The notes beneath the pieces were generated by a model. The model had not been told where the DNA came from, searched no databases, and was given only the letters and a program-made list of their open reading frames with translations. Below are positions 26,713 to 34,745 of a DNA stretch of 53,721 nt, in pieces; position 1 is the first letter of the stretch; each line of letters begins with the position of its first letter. The DNA is from an uncultured Porphyromonadaceae bacterium (lineage in GTDB: Bacteria > Bacteroidota > Bacteroidia > Bacteroidales > Muribaculaceae). The translations under genes were made by a program, and so were the position numbers. Location of the stretch: positions 1-53,721 of the forward strand of contig CAMWMK010000012.1 of assembly GCA_947175295.1 (NCBI GenBank), in the 5' to 3' direction.

Positions 26713-29088
26713 TTATTCTTTTGCTATGGTTTGAGCCGGATCGGTCTGCATTACGCGTCGGATCTGCAAGGTGACGATTGCAGTGATGAGAATAATGACG
26801 AGGGTGCATCCTAATGCTATCGGACAGATAGGGGAGAAACTGAGGGATTGATCGATTTCCTGAAACATTGTCTCGAATGTGCTGCTGAAAAGCACACACA
26901 CCGGAATGGCTATCAATAGGGAAGCGGCGATGATCACTACATATACCTTACCGAACAAACGATAGATGTCACGGCTCTTTGCTCCGTTCACCTTGCGTAC
27001 AGCAATCTCTTTCCTGCGTCCTCGTGTGTCGAGAGCGATAGAGCTGTAAATACTCATGGTGCAGATCAGCAGGCTTACGCATCCCAATATCCAGCCTCCG
27101 GCTTTGGCCGCTTCCATAAAGTCTGAAAGTTCGCTGACACGTTGCCGATAGTTGGACACTACGCTGTTGATGATTTCCGGTTCCAATAGCTTAGCGGTTT
27201 CTTCTACGCTTTTCTCGAGTGAACGTCCTTTCCCTGGCTTCGGAATCAGAAGGTAATCCGTAATTTTATCACTGATATTGGGCTGGATCACTACGATTGA
27301 TTTGCCTTCGGTGTCGTATGCGATGTTTCGTATGGTTCCTGCTATTGGAAGCGGCCTGTCTCCGTTGTCGATATCCATTGTCAATGTATTGCTGTCAAGA
27401 AGGCCGATTTCTTTCAGTTTTGCGTAGAGGCCTTCGCTCAGGAGTATACAGTCGCTGCGGTCGATATCGAGTGCGAACCAGTCTACATCCATCCCAAGAG
27501 CGGAAAGCAACGTTGTGTCATCGGTATGGTAGGTCTTGAAATATGTGCCATATGTGCCGTTGAGCTTTTCCTTTACATCAGGATTATTCTTGATCTCCAT
27601 TGCTGTCGACCATGTCCTTGCGTCGCATATGATGGCTTTCTCAAGATCCGGAAGACGCTTGATTTCATCTATAAGGTGTTTCTTGTCTTTCGCATCATCA
27701 GGATATAGATAGAGATACTCTTTAAAACGATCGTCGTTGTCTGGAACGTTGCACACCTTTAGGATTTTGTTGCCCCCATCCGCCAATATGAAAGTGCAGC
27801 AGACGAAGATGAGGCAGATGAGTGTCTGTACTCCCAGCATCACGTTGCGGAAGGTATGACTATGGCTTTTTCGCATATATCCCGCAAGGTCATTTTTACG
27901 GTTATGAATTCCTGACAACGCAATCCAAACTATAACGCTGCAGATGATCAGCAGTCCGCCGCCAACAGAAAGGCAGAAACGCCATAGATCCTTGAACTTG
28001 ATGCCGGTATTGTTTATGAAGAGATCGAAGTTGCTGTTCCAGAAATCCTGAAGCAGAACTCCAAGTATCATTGCGATTATTATGGAAAGCGATATGGGAA
28101 TTAATATCTCGGTAAAGAGCATTCCGAAGAGACTGCTTCTTGAAGCGCCATTGACGATGCGCAGGTTTAATTCTCGTCGACGGATGCGGAAGAGCTGGAT
28201 CTCCATACGCAGGAATCCTATCATGGCGGCCAAAAGGATAAGAGCTCCGATCATATATCCGACCGCCTGAACCGAGAGGATCATCTTAATCTGAGGATCC
28301 TCTGATTTTTTATTCAGTTTTACAGTCAATCCTAACGGTTTGACCCGGAAGTTGATTTCCTGTTCAAGTTGGGTCTTTGTAAAACCGTCTCTTATCACCA
28401 CGCCGATTACAGAAGCGTAATAATCGTCGAAATCATAATCCGCCACGTCATTGGCTATACAATAGTATAACGTACTTTCGTCCATAGGTTTATCAGTGAT
28501 TGATAAAGACTTATATACGTCTACGATTCTCACAGGGATTGGTTGTGCCTTATTTGTAGATATCTGTACTGCGCCGATGGGATTACTGTCGTCGAATACT
28601 TTTCTGGCAAAGTCTTCGCCAATGATGGCTTCACCGACTTTCAGGGACCTGATTTTGCTGCCGGTTAACGCCGATCTTAATCCGGCGTAGGCGGCATATT
28701 CAGGATCAAGTGGTTGCATTCCTACTTCGCCTTTGCGGACAGTAGAGTCCGCCAGATGAAATTCCGCATAGAACCTCTGACGATACCCGTTGGGCACGGC
28801 GAGTTTCTCCGCGCTTTTCGGTCCGCCGTCTCTTTTGACGGCATTGACTATTTCGCTGTTTATTGTTACATTGCGTTCTTCTTCAGAGGAAAAGAACTGC
28901 ATGTCGTATGTTCTGTCGAAATAAGGCTGACTGTATATTGCGGGTAGGCGGAACCGTGTCAGCACGGAGTGGGTGAGGGCAAGTGTGACTATGCCTACAG
29001 CGATACTTAGCACGCTTATGGCGGTCTGAAGCTTATACTTCATCAGGTTGCGGAGCGCGACCTTTAGATTGTGCAGGATGATGTTCAT
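26713..29088 (-). CDS. FtsX/MacB-type ABC permease, paralogue 3
   Basis: 791 residues, double FtsX plan, with RGRRKEIAVRKVNGAKSRDI in the last cytoplasmic segment. It is the first gene of the operon that runs through paralogues 2 and 1 to the ATPase at 21132. Its promoter carries two palindromes identical in form and spacing to those in front of the TolC gene (29112-29212), so both operons probably share one regulator. Confidence 0.92.
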   Translation of the reverse strand: MNIILHNLKVALRNLMKYKLQTAISVLSIAVGIVTLALTHSVLTRFRLPAIYSQPYFDRTYDMQFFSSEEERNVTINSEIVNAVKRDGGPKSAEKLAVPNGYRQRFYAEFHLADSTVRKGEVGMQPLDPEYAAYAGLRSALTGSKIRSLKVGEAIIGEDFARKVFDDSNPIGAVQISTNKAQPIPVRIVDVYKSLSITDKPMDESTLYYCIANDVADYDFDDYYASVIGVVIRDGFTKTQLEQEINFRVKPLGLTVKLNKKSEDPQIKMILSVQAVGYMIGALILLAAMIGFLRMEIQLFRIRRRELNLRIVNGASRSSLFGMLFTEILIPISLSIIIAMILGVLLQDFWNSNFDLFINNTGIKFKDLWRFCLSVGGGLLIICSVIVWIALSGIHNRKNDLAGYMRKSHSHTFRNVMLGVQTLICLIFVCCTFILADGGNKILKVCNVPDNDDRFKEYLYLYPDDAKDKKHLIDEIKRLPDLEKAIICDARTWSTAMEIKNNPDVKEKLNGTYGTYFKTYHTDDTTLLSALGMDVDWFALDIDRSDCILLSEGLYAKLKEIGLLDSNTLTMDIDNGDRPLPIAGTIRNIAYDTEGKSIVVIQPNISDKITDYLLIPKPGKGRSLEKSVEETAKLLEPEIINSVVSNYRQRVSELSDFMEAAKAGGWILGCVSLLICTMSIYSSIALDTRGRRKEIAVRKVNGAKSRDIYRLFGKVYVVIIAASLLIAIPVCVLFSSTFETMFQEIDQSLSFSPICPIALGCTLVIILITAIVTLQIRRVMQTDPAQTIAKE

Positions 29089-29111
29089 GACTGTATCTTG
29101 TATTTCTAATG

Positions 29112-29212
29112 CAAAGATAGGTCAATGATTCCGAACGGCAAAGGAAACCTGGCTTCCATAAAGCGGATTGGATGAAAATCATACACTACGCTGTATGATT
29201 TTCATCCAATCC
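29112..29212 (-). promoter_or_regulatory. Permease operon promoter with paired 15-bp palindromes
   Basis: The minus-strand promoter is TTG (29139-29141), 19 bases, TATCTTTG (29112-29119). Upstream, GGATGAAAATCATAC (29170-29184) and its inverted copy GTATGATTTTCATCC (29193-29207) have centres 23 bases apart, inside a 21-bp inverted repeat (29165-29185 with 29192-29212). The first centre is 58 bases from the -7 element. The TolC promoter at 36238 has the same arrangement. Confidence 0.75.
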
Positions 29213-29342
29213 TGTCTCGCCAAGGCAATCCTATCTCTTACGGCGATACCAAAGTAAGTATTTTCGGAAGCCAGTCTATAAGGGGAAGCGGTATGCTGTT
29301 TTTGCAGCAAAGATAATAAAAAAAATCGGACGAATAATGGCT

Positions 29343-29381
29343 ATCTTAGAAAATGTGTAAAATCCCACATTTTCCTAAGAT
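29343..29381. repeat. Hairpin in the permease-HipA intergenic region
   Basis: Bases 29343-29357 (ATCTTAGAAAATGTG) pair with 29366-29381 around an 8-base loop, with one bulged base. It lies in a 448-bp stretch with no gene. Its role is unknown; it may end a transcript from either direction. Confidence 0.5.
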
Positions 29382-29459
29382 AAGAAGTATTTTTCCTGCT
29401 TCGTCATTAAAACTCGGAAAAATGCAGACCATACATAAACGATATATACATTATAGAAA

Positions 29460-29498
29460 CCCTTATACCCCGAGAGAATTCCTTCCGGGGCATAAGGG
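29460..29498 (-). terminator. Terminator of the HipA-like/DUF3037 pair
   Basis: CCCTTATACCCCG (29460-29472) pairs with CGGGGCATAAGGG (29486-29498) over 13 bp with one mismatch that becomes a G-T wobble on the minus-strand RNA. It lies 39 bases after the DUF3037 stop. The following TTTCTATAAT is only a weak T tract. Confidence 0.6.
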
Positions 29499-29536
29499 CA
29501 TGTTGTCTGTTCCTTAGCGATGATCTTGGCCGGCCC

Positions 29537-29896
29537 TCAACTTACTTCTACCAAGGACTCTACGTAATTGTCGAAGAGCCATTTCTTGTTTTCTTCAGTC
29601 GGTTCGATGTCGATGGTCTCCAATGGTGTTACTGTAAGTAAATTATTACTGTAACGTGACAAATATTCAATGTCTCTCTTCGAAGATATCGAATTGTTGT
29701 AGGGTAAAGCCCTTATCGCTCGATTTATGAAATCAAAGTCATGGACAGGGAAAAGATATTTAAGGGCTTTTAGCTTTCCTTCTGAGTATCTGATGTCGAT
29801 TTTTGAATCATCGACGATGATCATGCCTACACTTATCTTTTCTGATGTCTCCTGTCTAAGGACTGCGTATATGATACTGAACTGTAAATTTTTCAT
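29537..29896 (-). CDS. DUF3037 family protein
   Basis: 119 residues, soluble, resembling DUF3037 proteins (FSIIYAVLRQETSEKISVGMII near the start). The family is commonly encoded directly next to a HipA-like protein, as here, with a 4-base overlap, so the pair is very likely one functional unit. The biochemical role is not established. Its base composition is clearly more AT-rich than the surrounding transporter genes. Confidence 0.8.
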   Translation of the reverse strand: MKNLQFSIIYAVLRQETSEKISVGMIIVDDSKIDIRYSEGKLKALKYLFPVHDFDFINRAIRALPYNNSISSKRDIEYLSRYSNNLLTVTPLETIDIEPTEENKKWLFDNYVESLVEVS

Positions 29897-30687
29897 CTTT
29901 TTGCTTCGTTAAAATATTCAACAAAAGTATTCCAACAACGATCCATCCATTCATTATCAAAGAGTTGATTCATCTTGGATCTCACCATTTCTCCATTAAC
30001 ATTCCAGGCAACAGGAATGTTTTCCAGAATCCTGTTTATAACTTCTTCTTTTCTTGTCTTAATGCATTCAAATTCCGATTTCAAATCGGAAAGAAAACTT
30101 TTTGTATCAATTAATGTAATACCTTTCAATATTTCTTTAGCTAATTCTGAGTATAGAATGGATTCGTTTTCAGTCAATAGGCTTAGACTATAGTCAAAGG
30201 TTGCCGTATTAAGAATACATCCATGATCAATGACAATAAGTTCCTTAGCTTTTGTAGAATACATCAAGTTTGCATTGTTCCAGTTTCGATCTTCGTTTGC
30301 AATCCAGATATCGAACAAGGCAATGCTCATGATTTGTTTTTGGATAGCAGGCGAAATCAGAATATTGTTATTCCAGGAAGCCGTTATGTCAATTACTGAA
30401 GATTGGAACTTACTTCCAAACGCCGGGGATGATAGATTGATTGTTCGGAATGGAGTCCAGTGCTCTGGAAGAATTTTTACAAAAGTGAATTCTGGAAGTC
30501 TTAGTCCCCACTCTGAAGCAAGCATACCTCCGATGACTTCACAGACCAATTTGTATGGAGTAGCTGATGAACGCATATATTTACATATGTATTCATTCAA
30601 ATCTGAGCATTTCACCAAAACAGGCTCTTCTCCCGTGTGGTATTGCTTCCTAATAGTCCTAATACTGTGAAGTTCCGGAATATTCAT
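29893..30687 (-). CDS. HipA-like kinase-fold protein (HipA_2 type)
   Basis: 264 residues, shorter than HipA (about 440) and lacking its N-terminal subdomain. Kinase-like motifs are LFDIWIANEDRNWNNANLMY, with Asp126, Asn131, Asp133 and Asn138/Asn140 in the catalytic-loop area, and VIDHG (154-156), equivalent to the metal-binding DFG. HipA phosphorylates glutamyl-tRNA synthetase, but the target of the HipA_2 group is unknown. It is first in a two-gene operon with its own promoter, AT-rich, and inserted between two permease paralogues. A toxin role is possible but not shown; no HipB-like antitoxin is adjacent. Confidence 0.8.
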   Translation of the reverse strand: MNIPELHSIRTIRKQYHTGEEPVLVKCSDLNEYICKYMRSSATPYKLVCEVIGGMLASEWGLRLPEFTFVKILPEHWTPFRTINLSSPAFGSKFQSSVIDITASWNNNILISPAIQKQIMSIALFDIWIANEDRNWNNANLMYSTKAKELIVIDHGCILNTATFDYSLSLLTENESILYSELAKEILKGITLIDTKSFLSDLKSEFECIKTRKEEVINRILENIPVAWNVNGEMVRSKMNQLFDNEWMDRCWNTFVEYFNEAKR

Positions 30688-30765
30688 TTGCTTGATATAT
30701 TATAACCTAAGAATAACTTTTTCAATAGACGAATGCTGTAGTACCGTTACAGCTATTATTAACTA

Positions 30766-30796
30766 CAAATTTAATAATAAAAATCCATATTTGCAA
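30766..30796 (-). promoter_or_regulatory. Promoter of the HipA-like/DUF3037 pair
   Basis: On the minus strand TTG (30794-30796), 20 bases, TAAATTTG (30766-30773). Start is expected near 30759, leaving a leader of about 72 bases. Confidence 0.65.
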
Positions 30797-30863
30797 ACAA
30801 ACTTTGTTAATAAATGCAGAATACTCCGAGAGCTGATTTCTCGGGGGAATTCTGTCGTATAAA

Positions 30864-30980
30864 TCAAAGGAGAGCCTTGATTTCCTTTATGTATTTGGAA
30901 TAGTCACGGAGGTCATGGCGTCCGTTGACTTTTCCATCGCGGTCTATCAATATATAGTAGGGAATGCTGTCCACACAGAT
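30864..30980 (-). pseudogene. C-terminal remnant of a thioredoxin-like (TlpA/AhpC-TSA) gene
   Basis: In the frame ending at TGA (30864-30866) the minus strand reads ICVDSIPYYILIDRDGKV, then NGRHDLRDYSKYIKEIKALL. This is the cis-proline strand (IPYYILID) and last helix of a periplasmic thiol-disulfide oxidoreductase. The N-terminal part and the CxxC are gone; a stop lies in frame 1 codon upstream, and the permease stop is 4 bases further. It marks a deletion or recombination join. Confidence 0.7.
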
Positions 30981-30984
30981 TTAA

Positions 30985-33357
30985 TTATTCCTTCGCGATA
31001 ATCTTTGACGTATTCACCCTCATCACGCGATGGATCTGCAGGAAGACTATGGCGAAAACAAGAGCAATGACTAAAAGGCTTCCAAGTGTGATAGGCCAAA
31101 GAGGGGAGAGGTCTGTATCGGGCAGGATATCGCGGACAAGTGTCTCGGCAACCTTATTGAAGAGAACGCAGACCGGAATGGCAACCAGCAATGCTACTGA
31201 AACCATCCATACGTATGCATTCCCGAATATCCGGTATATGTCGCGGCTCTTTGCTCCGTTTACCTTGCGGATGGCCACTTCCTTCTGGCGCGTCCTGGTG
31301 TCGAGCGTGATTGTGCTGAATATGCCCATTATGCAGATGATAAGGCTGACACATCCCAATATCCAGCTACCCGTGACCAATGACTCAACAATACCGGGAA
31401 TCATGCTTGATCTGTCGCGAAACATGTAGATGCCCTTGTCGATCATCTCCGGTTCGAACCTTTCTGCGGCCTCATTCACTTTACTTCTGAGCGCTTTACT
31501 TTTTCCCGGCTTCGGAAAGACAATACTCTGGAATAGGCTTGTATCAAACCCATGGCTGATTCCAATCATGGATTCGTCATTCATTTCATATGGAAGGTGG
31601 CTGTAAGTACCGGCTACAGGTAGTGTCAGCCCTGAGCCATCTATCGAGCAACCCTCGATTGTGAGGCGGTTATTGCTAAGCGCTCCCGATTCCATCAACC
31701 GGTCGTAGAGCTCCCTTTGAAGAAACAGACATTCAGAGCGGTCTATTCCATTGCCGATCATATCCACTTCAATACCCAGCAACGAAATCAGCGCAGAATC
31801 AAGCGTACAGTAAGTGTTGATATATTGTCTTTCGTCGGATGTCTCCATCATATCAGGATTCTCTACGATTTCCTTAACGGGATACCAACCCCGGCTAAAA
31901 GATACAATCCGGTCCATTTCCGGCATTACGTTGATTTCCTCAAGCAACTGATCATGCTGATGTCCATATGAACTGACTACAAGGAGGCAATTCTTGAACA
32001 GTCTGTCTTTCTCCGGAATAATATATGACTTCATTATTATCCTTCCACTTCCAATAAGGATGAATGAACTGCAGATGAACACAAGACATATCGCGATCTG
32101 GACGCAAAGCATGACATTGCGGAAGAAATGAGTTCGGCTTCTCCGCATGTTTGCAGCCAGGCCGCTTCTTGACCTGGAAGATCTCCACAGCGAGAAGTAG
32201 ACGATAATTGCACATATTGCAGTCAGGATCGTTCCGATCAGCAGACTGAAAGGCCAGAGAGCGGATATGCGCAATCCGGATTCCTCAATAAAGACTCCGA
32301 TTCTATCTGTCAGTAAATCCTGGAAAAGCAACCCAAGCAGGATGGAGATTGCCACTGCCATCGAAATGCAGAGTGTGGTCTCAAGCATTATCTGGCCGAA
32401 CAGCTGCATACGGGAAGCACCGTTGACCACACGAAGCGACATCTCTCTTCGCCGTATCCATATCAGCTGGATCTGCATGCGTAGGTATCCGATTATCGCT
32501 GCTATAAGTATAAGGCATCCTATCAGGTAGGTGATGCTTTTCAGGGAAGTAATGATATCGTAGTCTGAGTTGTCAGAAATCTTTCTCAGCTTTACCTTAA
32601 CATTAAGGGGCCTCAGTCTTTCATTGATTTCCTCCTGCAGGCCGGATTTATCTGCTCCCTCTTTTAATACTGTCACAATTCCTGTTGCATTAAATCCTTT
32701 GGAAAGGATATTGTCAGCTTCCGTGCAGAAGTACATGATGTCATGGCTTAGCTCCTTGTCGTTAAGGGGGAGGGGACGGTAGACGTCTGCTATGGTCACC
32801 GGTATAGGTTGGCGTGAAGTTGTCAGGACCTGGACAGCACCGATTGGATTATGGTCAAGGAAAACCTTTTTCGCAAAATCCTCGCTGACGATAGCTTCCC
32901 CGGGGTTGATCTTTCTGATTTTTTTGCCGGTCACGGCAGATCTTAGGGCTAACATCTCTACATATGACGGATCTATCTCACAGCCATTGACCGGTCCTTT
33001 CCTTACGGTAGAATCCGTAAGATGAAATTCAGTTGGTATGTTATATGACCAACTGCCACAGGAAAAAGCAAGCTTCTCGGCATTCACAGGTCCTCCGTTG
33101 CTCGTAAGCGCGGCTCTGATTTCAGCAGTCACCTTGACCCTATCCTTGCCCGAAATTGGTTTTAAATCTAACGTATAGATCCGTTCATAGTAAGGTTCCT
33201 CTGTGATCGGAGGCAACTGGAAATTTCTAAGGATGGAATGAGTCAATGCCAGCGTCACTATGCCGATGGCGATACTCAGCACGCTGATCAGCGTCTGCAG
33301 CTTATATTTCATAAGGTTGCGGAATGCCACCTTGAGGTTGTGCACCTTTATTCCCAT
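30985..33357 (-). CDS. FtsX/MacB-type ABC permease, paralogue 4
   Basis: 790 residues, the same double FtsX plan as paralogues 1-3 (start [20 protein letters not shown], end segment [20 protein letters not shown]). Unlike them it is the third gene of the TolC-HlyD operon, 63 bases after the adaptor gene, and has no ATPase in its own transcript. It probably borrows the ATPase at 21132, whose operon shares the same promoter sites. Confidence 0.92.
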   Translation of the reverse strand: MGIKVHNLKVAFRNLMKYKLQTLISVLSIAIGIVTLALTHSILRNFQLPPITEEPYYERIYTLDLKPISGKDRVKVTAEIRAALTSNGGPVNAEKLAFSCGSWSYNIPTEFHLTDSTVRKGPVNGCEIDPSYVEMLALRSAVTGKKIRKINPGEAIVSEDFAKKVFLDHNPIGAVQVLTTSRQPIPVTIADVYRPLPLNDKELSHDIMYFCTEADNILSKGFNATGIVTVLKEGADKSGLQEEINERLRPLNVKVKLRKISDNSDYDIITSLKSITYLIGCLILIAAIIGYLRMQIQLIWIRRREMSLRVVNGASRMQLFGQIMLETTLCISMAVAISILLGLLFQDLLTDRIGVFIEESGLRISALWPFSLLIGTILTAICAIIVYFSLWRSSRSRSGLAANMRRSRTHFFRNVMLCVQIAICLVFICSSFILIGSGRIIMKSYIIPEKDRLFKNCLLVVSSYGHQHDQLLEEINVMPEMDRIVSFSRGWYPVKEIVENPDMMETSDERQYINTYCTLDSALISLLGIEVDMIGNGIDRSECLFLQRELYDRLMESGALSNNRLTIEGCSIDGSGLTLPVAGTYSHLPYEMNDESMIGISHGFDTSLFQSIVFPKPGKSKALRSKVNEAAERFEPEMIDKGIYMFRDRSSMIPGIVESLVTGSWILGCVSLIICIMGIFSTITLDTRTRQKEVAIRKVNGAKSRDIYRIFGNAYVWMVSVALLVAIPVCVLFNKVAETLVRDILPDTDLSPLWPITLGSLLVIALVFAIVFLQIHRVMRVNTSKIIAKE

Positions 33358-33420
33358 ATCAATATCAACGTATTAGATTACAATTTATTACATATCATTC
33401 CATCCACTCATCCCTTATCC

Positions 33421-34671
33421 TTAATTCAACAGTATCTCCTCCGAATCTCCCAGACGGTCGTAGCCGGTTAGGATCACCTTGTCGCCCGGGTGCAGACCGG
33501 AGACGATTTCATATTGCTGTGGATTCTGACGCCCGATTTCTATTTCGGTCTTGATTGCCTTTCTGCCATCGGGCGATAGTCGGAAGATCCATCGTCCGGA
33601 GGTAGCCTGATAAAAATCCCCACGTGGAATGACGAGGGCCCTTTCAGGCGATGCCAGTTCGATCTGCACACGATAGCTCTTTCCAAGACGGATGTTGGAG
33701 GGTTTTTCATCAGAGAAAAGAAGGTCGCTGGTAAAGTTGCGGTCCTTTATCTCAGGTACCACCTTGCTTATCTTCATAGGGAACTTGCTGTCCTGATACT
33801 TCACGCTGGCCGGCAACCCGGCTACAATACGGTCGATATAATACTCCGGCAGAGTAACGCGTATCTTATATTCCGACATCACCTTAATCTCTCCGATGCC
33901 GCTTCCGGCTCCTACCTGCTGACCGAGAGTCACATTAAGGAAACTCAACTGTCCCGCTACCGGGGCACGCACTATGAGATTGGCTGTTCTGTCGGCCGTT
34001 CGGGTAAGTTTTTTAGTGGAAGCCTCACGGTTGGCCCTCACCATCTCACGTTTCAGACCGGTCGCCACAGAGTCATGGCGTAGGCTCTCCATCTGAAGTC
34101 GGGCACGCTTATGCTGATATTCGTAGTCCTCCTCAGCCACCTCCAGCTCGGCTTTGCTCTTGATTCCCATCCTATATTCCTCTCGACTCTGCTGCATTGA
34201 CTTGTCGAGTGAAGATATCTGATGTTCTGCATCGAGAGCCTGCTGGCGTAGGGTAATGCTTTTCTGCTCCATCTCGATCTCCTGCTCCCGATAGTTGCGC
34301 TGCTGGTTTTGCCATTCAGCCTGTTCATCCTCTATCGCGTGTAGAAGGTCGATGTTGGTGAGCACGAGGATGGTGTCGCCGGCTTCAAGCATATTGCCTT
34401 CCTCCGCCACGATACGCTCCACAAAACCGCTTTCGAGCGCATTGACCTGAATGGTGCGAATAGGCTGCACGATACCCTCCACATCGAGGTATTCCAGGAA
34501 AGGAGTTTCCCGAGCTTCGGCTGTTCGGAAGTCTTCAGGGTCGATACTGAGTCTCTTCGGGCCGAAAGCGAGTATGCATACATATACTGTAATGGCGGCG
34601 AAAGCCACTCCGGCGATGATGTAGGAGATATATCTGATATACCAGGGTTTCTTTTTGAGTTGGATGTCCAT
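33421..34671 (-). CDS. HlyD/MacA-type periplasmic adaptor
   Basis: 416 residues. One membrane helix (about 13-33) is followed by a biotinyl-lipoyl half (VEGIVQPIRTIQVNALESGFV), a long coiled-coil hairpin (about 105-205), the second lipoyl half (IVRAPVAGQLSFLNVTLGQQVG), a beta-barrel domain, and a C-terminal membrane-proximal domain. It would link the FtsX-type permeases in the inner membrane to the TolC-like duct. It lies 74 bases after TolC, with two small hairpins between. Confidence 0.93.
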   Translation of the reverse strand: MDIQLKKKPWYIRYISYIIAGVAFAAITVYVCILAFGPKRLSIDPEDFRTAEARETPFLEYLDVEGIVQPIRTIQVNALESGFVERIVAEEGNMLEAGDTILVLTNIDLLHAIEDEQAEWQNQQRNYREQEIEMEQKSITLRQQALDAEHQISSLDKSMQQSREEYRMGIKSKAELEVAEEDYEYQHKRARLQMESLRHDSVATGLKREMVRANREASTKKLTRTADRTANLIVRAPVAGQLSFLNVTLGQQVGAGSGIGEIKVMSEYKIRVTLPEYYIDRIVAGLPASVKYQDSKFPMKISKVVPEIKDRNFTSDLLFSDEKPSNIRLGKSYRVQIELASPERALVIPRGDFYQATSGRWIFRLSPDGRKAIKTEIEIGRQNPQQYEIVSGLHPGDKVILTGYDRLGDSEEILLN

Positions 34672-34693
34672 TGTTGAATGTTGTTTTGTTTCA

Positions 34694-34737
34694 TCATGTT
34701 ACAACTTGATGCAACATGATATATCTTGTTATATCAT
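34694..34737. repeat. Two overlapping hairpins in the TolC-adaptor gap
   Basis: TCATGTT (34694-34700) pairs with AACATGA (34713-34719), and ATGATATA (34716-34723) pairs with TATATCAT (34730-34737). They share bases 34716-34719, so only one can form at a time. They sit just before the adaptor start codon on the minus strand and may tune processing or translation between the two genes. Confidence 0.4.
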
Positions 34738-34745
34738 GATTAATT

